Source: Roseicella frigidaeris
Lineage (GTDB): Bacteria; Pseudomonadota; Alphaproteobacteria; Acetobacterales; Acetobacteraceae
Direction: 5' to 3'
Length of the DNA stretch: 64,000 nt
NCBI RefSeq assembly: GCF_003258945.1
Contig: NZ_QLIX01000002.1
Span: 434,843 to 498,842, forward strand
Part shown: positions 62,529-64,000 of the stretch, in pieces
Layout: every line of letters starts with the position of its first letter
How positions within the stretch are numbered: the first letter of the stretch is position 1
Made by a program: the position numbers and the translations under genes
Notes under the pieces: model-generated
What the model was told of the DNA's origin: nothing
Databases searched by the model: none
The model's input: only the letters and a program-made list of their open reading frames with translations

Positions 62529-63628
62529 GCCGCGAGGCGCTCGCCGTCCAGCGACAGGCCGCGGGCGTGGAAGGCCGCTCGCGCCGCCTCCAGCCCCTGA
62601 TCGAGCAATGGCTGGTAGAAGGCCTGGATCAGGGACTCCACTGCCGCCGGCGTGTCGACCTGGTTGATCCGGGCGCGGAACTCCGCCGAGCCGGGCAGGC
62701 CCTTGGAGTACCAGGCGATGTGCTTGCGGGCCAGGCGCACCCCGGTCTGGTTCCCATGGTGCTCGAGCATGTCGCGGTAATGCCCGAGCAGGACATCCAA
62801 TTGCTCGCCGAGGCTCGGCTCGGCCGGCGGCAGGCCGGTGGCGAGATAGGCGGCGACCTGCCGGGGGAACCAGGGGCGGCCATAGCAGCCGCGGCCGATC
62901 ATCACCCCGTCGGCGCCGGATTGCCGCAGCGCCTCGGCGGCCTGCTCCACGGTCAGGATGTCGCCATTCACCAGGACGGGGATCCGCACCGCCTCCTTCA
63001 CCTGCCGCACGAAGGCCCAGTCGGCGGTGCCGGTGTAGAGCTGCTGCCGGGTGCGGCCATGGATGGTGACGAGCCGGATGCCGCAGGACTCGGCGATGTG
63101 GGCCAGGCGCGGCGCATTGAGCGAGGCATGGTCCCAGCCCATGCGCATCTTCAGGGTGACGGGCACGGAGACGGCCCGCGCCGTCGCCTCGAGGATGGCG
63201 GCGGCCCGCGTCTCGTCGCGCATCAGGGCGCTGCCGGCCTGCTGCCCAACCGCCACCTTCTTCACCGGGCAGCCGAAATTGATGTCGATGATGGCCGCGC
63301 CGCGATCGGCGGCGAGCCGCGCCGCCTCCGCCATCACGGCGGGCTCGCAGCCGGCGAGCTGCACGGCCGAGGGGGCGCCGAAGCCATCCACCTCGGCCAT
63401 CTTCAGGGTCTGGCGATTCTCCCGGACCATGGCCTGGGAGGCGATCATCTCGCTCACCACCATGCCGGTGCCCTGGGCCCGGGCGAGGCGGCGGAAGGGC
63501 AGGTCGGTGACGCCGGACATGGGCGCCAGATAGACCGGCGTCTCGATCTGCACGGGACCGACCGCGAGCGACCGCAATCCGGGCACGGGAGACGGCCGGC
63601 CGTCGCCGAGGGGCGTTTCGATGCTCAT
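62525..63628 (-). CDS. dusB: tRNA-dihydrouridine synthase DusB (NifR3)
   Basis: 367 residues. [19 protein letters not shown] is the N-terminal barrel start, [25 protein letters not shown] includes the catalytic cysteine region (GCP), and [16 protein letters not shown] and [14 protein letters not shown] bind FMN. It reduces uridines in tRNA D-loops. It is the first gene of the ntr run, as in Azospirillum and Rhodospirillum (nifR3-ntrBC). Confidence 0.95.
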   Translation of the reverse strand: MSIETPLGDGRPSPVPGLRSLAVGPVQIETPVYLAPMSGVTDLPFRRLARAQGTGMVVSEMIASQAMVRENRQTLKMAEVDGFGAPSAVQLAGCEPAVMAEAARLAADRGAAIIDINFGCPVKKVAVGQQAGSALMRDETRAAAILEATARAVSVPVTLKMRMGWDHASLNAPRLAHIAESCGIRLVTIHGRTRQQLYTGTADWAFVRQVKEAVRIPVLVNGDILTVEQAAEALRQSGADGVMIGRGCYGRPWFPRQVAAYLATGLPPAEPSLGEQLDVLLGHYRDMLEHHGNQTGVRLARKHIAWYSKGLPGSAEFRARINQVDTPAAVESLIQAFYQPLLDQGLEAARAAFHARGLSLDGERLAA

Positions 63629-63866
63629 GATTTGGGCAAGCTAGGCCAAGACCGGGCATTCGGCAACGCGTCCCTGGACGCAAAGTGACAGTTTTCATCA
63701 TCTCGACCCGACGGCTGGGACGCGGCCGGGCGAAAGTGGCAGGCCGGGCCAATTCACGCCTCCGGGCGATACCGCCCTGCGGCGATCGGCGCCTGGGGCG
63801 GGTGGCGAGCCGATTCACGCCTCCGGGCGATACCGCCCTGCGGCGATCGGCTCTAGGGTGCCGCCG
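63629..63866. promoter_or_regulatory. Divergent dusB/ispD promoter region
   Basis: This 238-bp gap separates dusB (minus) and ispD (plus) and must hold both promoters. The 39-bp direct repeat lies in its ispD-proximal half. No clear -10/-35 was assigned. Confidence 0.4.
63752..63851 (+). repeat. 39-bp direct repeat, two identical copies 61 bp apart
   Basis: Copies at 63752-63790 and 63813-63851 are identical over 39 bases, beginning ATTCACGCCTCCGGGCGATA and ending GCGGCGATCGGC. The second copy ends 15 bp before the ispD start. The 61-bp period suggests duplication of a promoter-proximal element. Confidence 0.95.
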
Positions 63867-64000
63867 ATGACGATTGCCGCCCTTCTGATGACCGCCGGCC
63901 GGGGCACCCGCTTCGGGGCCGACCAGCCGAAGCAGTACCTGCCCCTGCTGGGCCGGCCGGTGCTGCGGCACGCCGCCGAGGCGCTCCTGGCCGAGGCCAC
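63867..64000 (+). CDS. ispD: 2-C-methyl-D-erythritol 4-phosphate cytidylyltransferase IspD (or IspDF), N-terminal part
   Basis: The frame starts MTIAALLMTAGRGTRFGA and continues DQPKQYLPLLGRPVLRHAAEALL before the window ends. The GRGTRFG nucleotide-binding loop and the PKQY-L motif are those of IspD, which makes CDP-methylerythritol in the MEP isoprenoid pathway. In alphaproteobacteria ispD is often fused to ispF and lies next to dusB-ntrBC; the fusion cannot be checked here. Confidence 0.9.
   Translation, partial: MTIAALLMTAGRGTRFGADQPKQYLPLLGRPVLRHAAEALLAEA

Noticed and set aside
1-64000. CRISPR array, prophage or insertion sequence
   Set aside because: No regularly spaced repeats, no integrase, transposase, capsid or terminase motifs were found on either strand.

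Overview
The window reads as chromosomal DNA of a very GC-rich alphaproteobacterium. The dusB-ntrB-ntrC-ntrY-ntrX gene order, followed by D-amino acid transaminase, hfq and hflX, is typical of Rhodospirillales. Together with the metabolic genes it best fits Acetobacteraceae (Roseomonas-like). This is inferred from gene order and protein motifs; no database search was run. I see no rRNA operon, prophage, transposase or CRISPR array.

Layout. 1-9.2 kb is mostly accessory metabolism: an ABC-F ATPase (cut by the window edge), an orphan antitoxin-like protein, an OprB-type porin, an RraA-like protein, a thioesterase, a PfkB sugar kinase, a zinc alcohol dehydrogenase, a phosphotransacetylase-like protein and a peptide-type binding protein. 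9.5-12.6 kb holds the most unusual gene, a single protein joining an acetoacetyl-CoA-synthetase-like adenylating enzyme, an acyl carrier domain and a GNAT acyltransferase, with a relatively AT-rich 5' end. 12.8-19.5 kb has a class II aldolase and a tight minus-strand operon: ABC ATPase, permease, GldG-like protein, DUF4340 protein and NUDIX hydrolase. 19.6-27.7 kb is DNA repair and housekeeping (recG, sdhE, mfd, a DsbA/FrnE-like protein, a degenerate GGDEF protein, HU). 28-30.5 kb has a TonB siderophore receptor behind a Fur-like site and a tRNA-Ser(TGA). 30.5-41.5 kb has an MmgE/PrpD protein, cell-wall enzymes (MltB-like, RlpA, DacC), then tmk-holB-metG-tatD-MBL hydrolase and mazG.

41.7-50.8 kb is a nine-gene minus-strand cluster: FmdA-type amidohydrolase, SDR, a complete urea/branched-chain-amino-acid-type ABC importer (binding protein, two permeases, two ATPases), an amidase and a pirin. 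The likely joint task is uptake and hydrolysis of a small amide. A 5'-truncated D-aminoacylase remnant lies next to it. 51.7-63.6 kb is a long co-directional minus-strand run with overlapping ends: dusB, ntrB, ntrC, ntrY, ntrX, aminotransferase, HAD phosphatase, hfq, hflX and inositol-phosphatase-like. It links nitrogen sensing to RNA-based control. ispD starts at the right edge behind a 39-bp direct repeat.

Non-coding signals that stand out are: a perfect 10+10 bp dyad with a CTGC-N3-GCAG core upstream of hfq; a 30-bp near-perfect palindrome after mazG; a hairpin plus seven-T terminator preceded by a CCTCC motif between hup and the TonB receptor; DnaA-box-like clusters in two intergenic regions; and a three-copy 16-bp tandem repeat beside pfkB.
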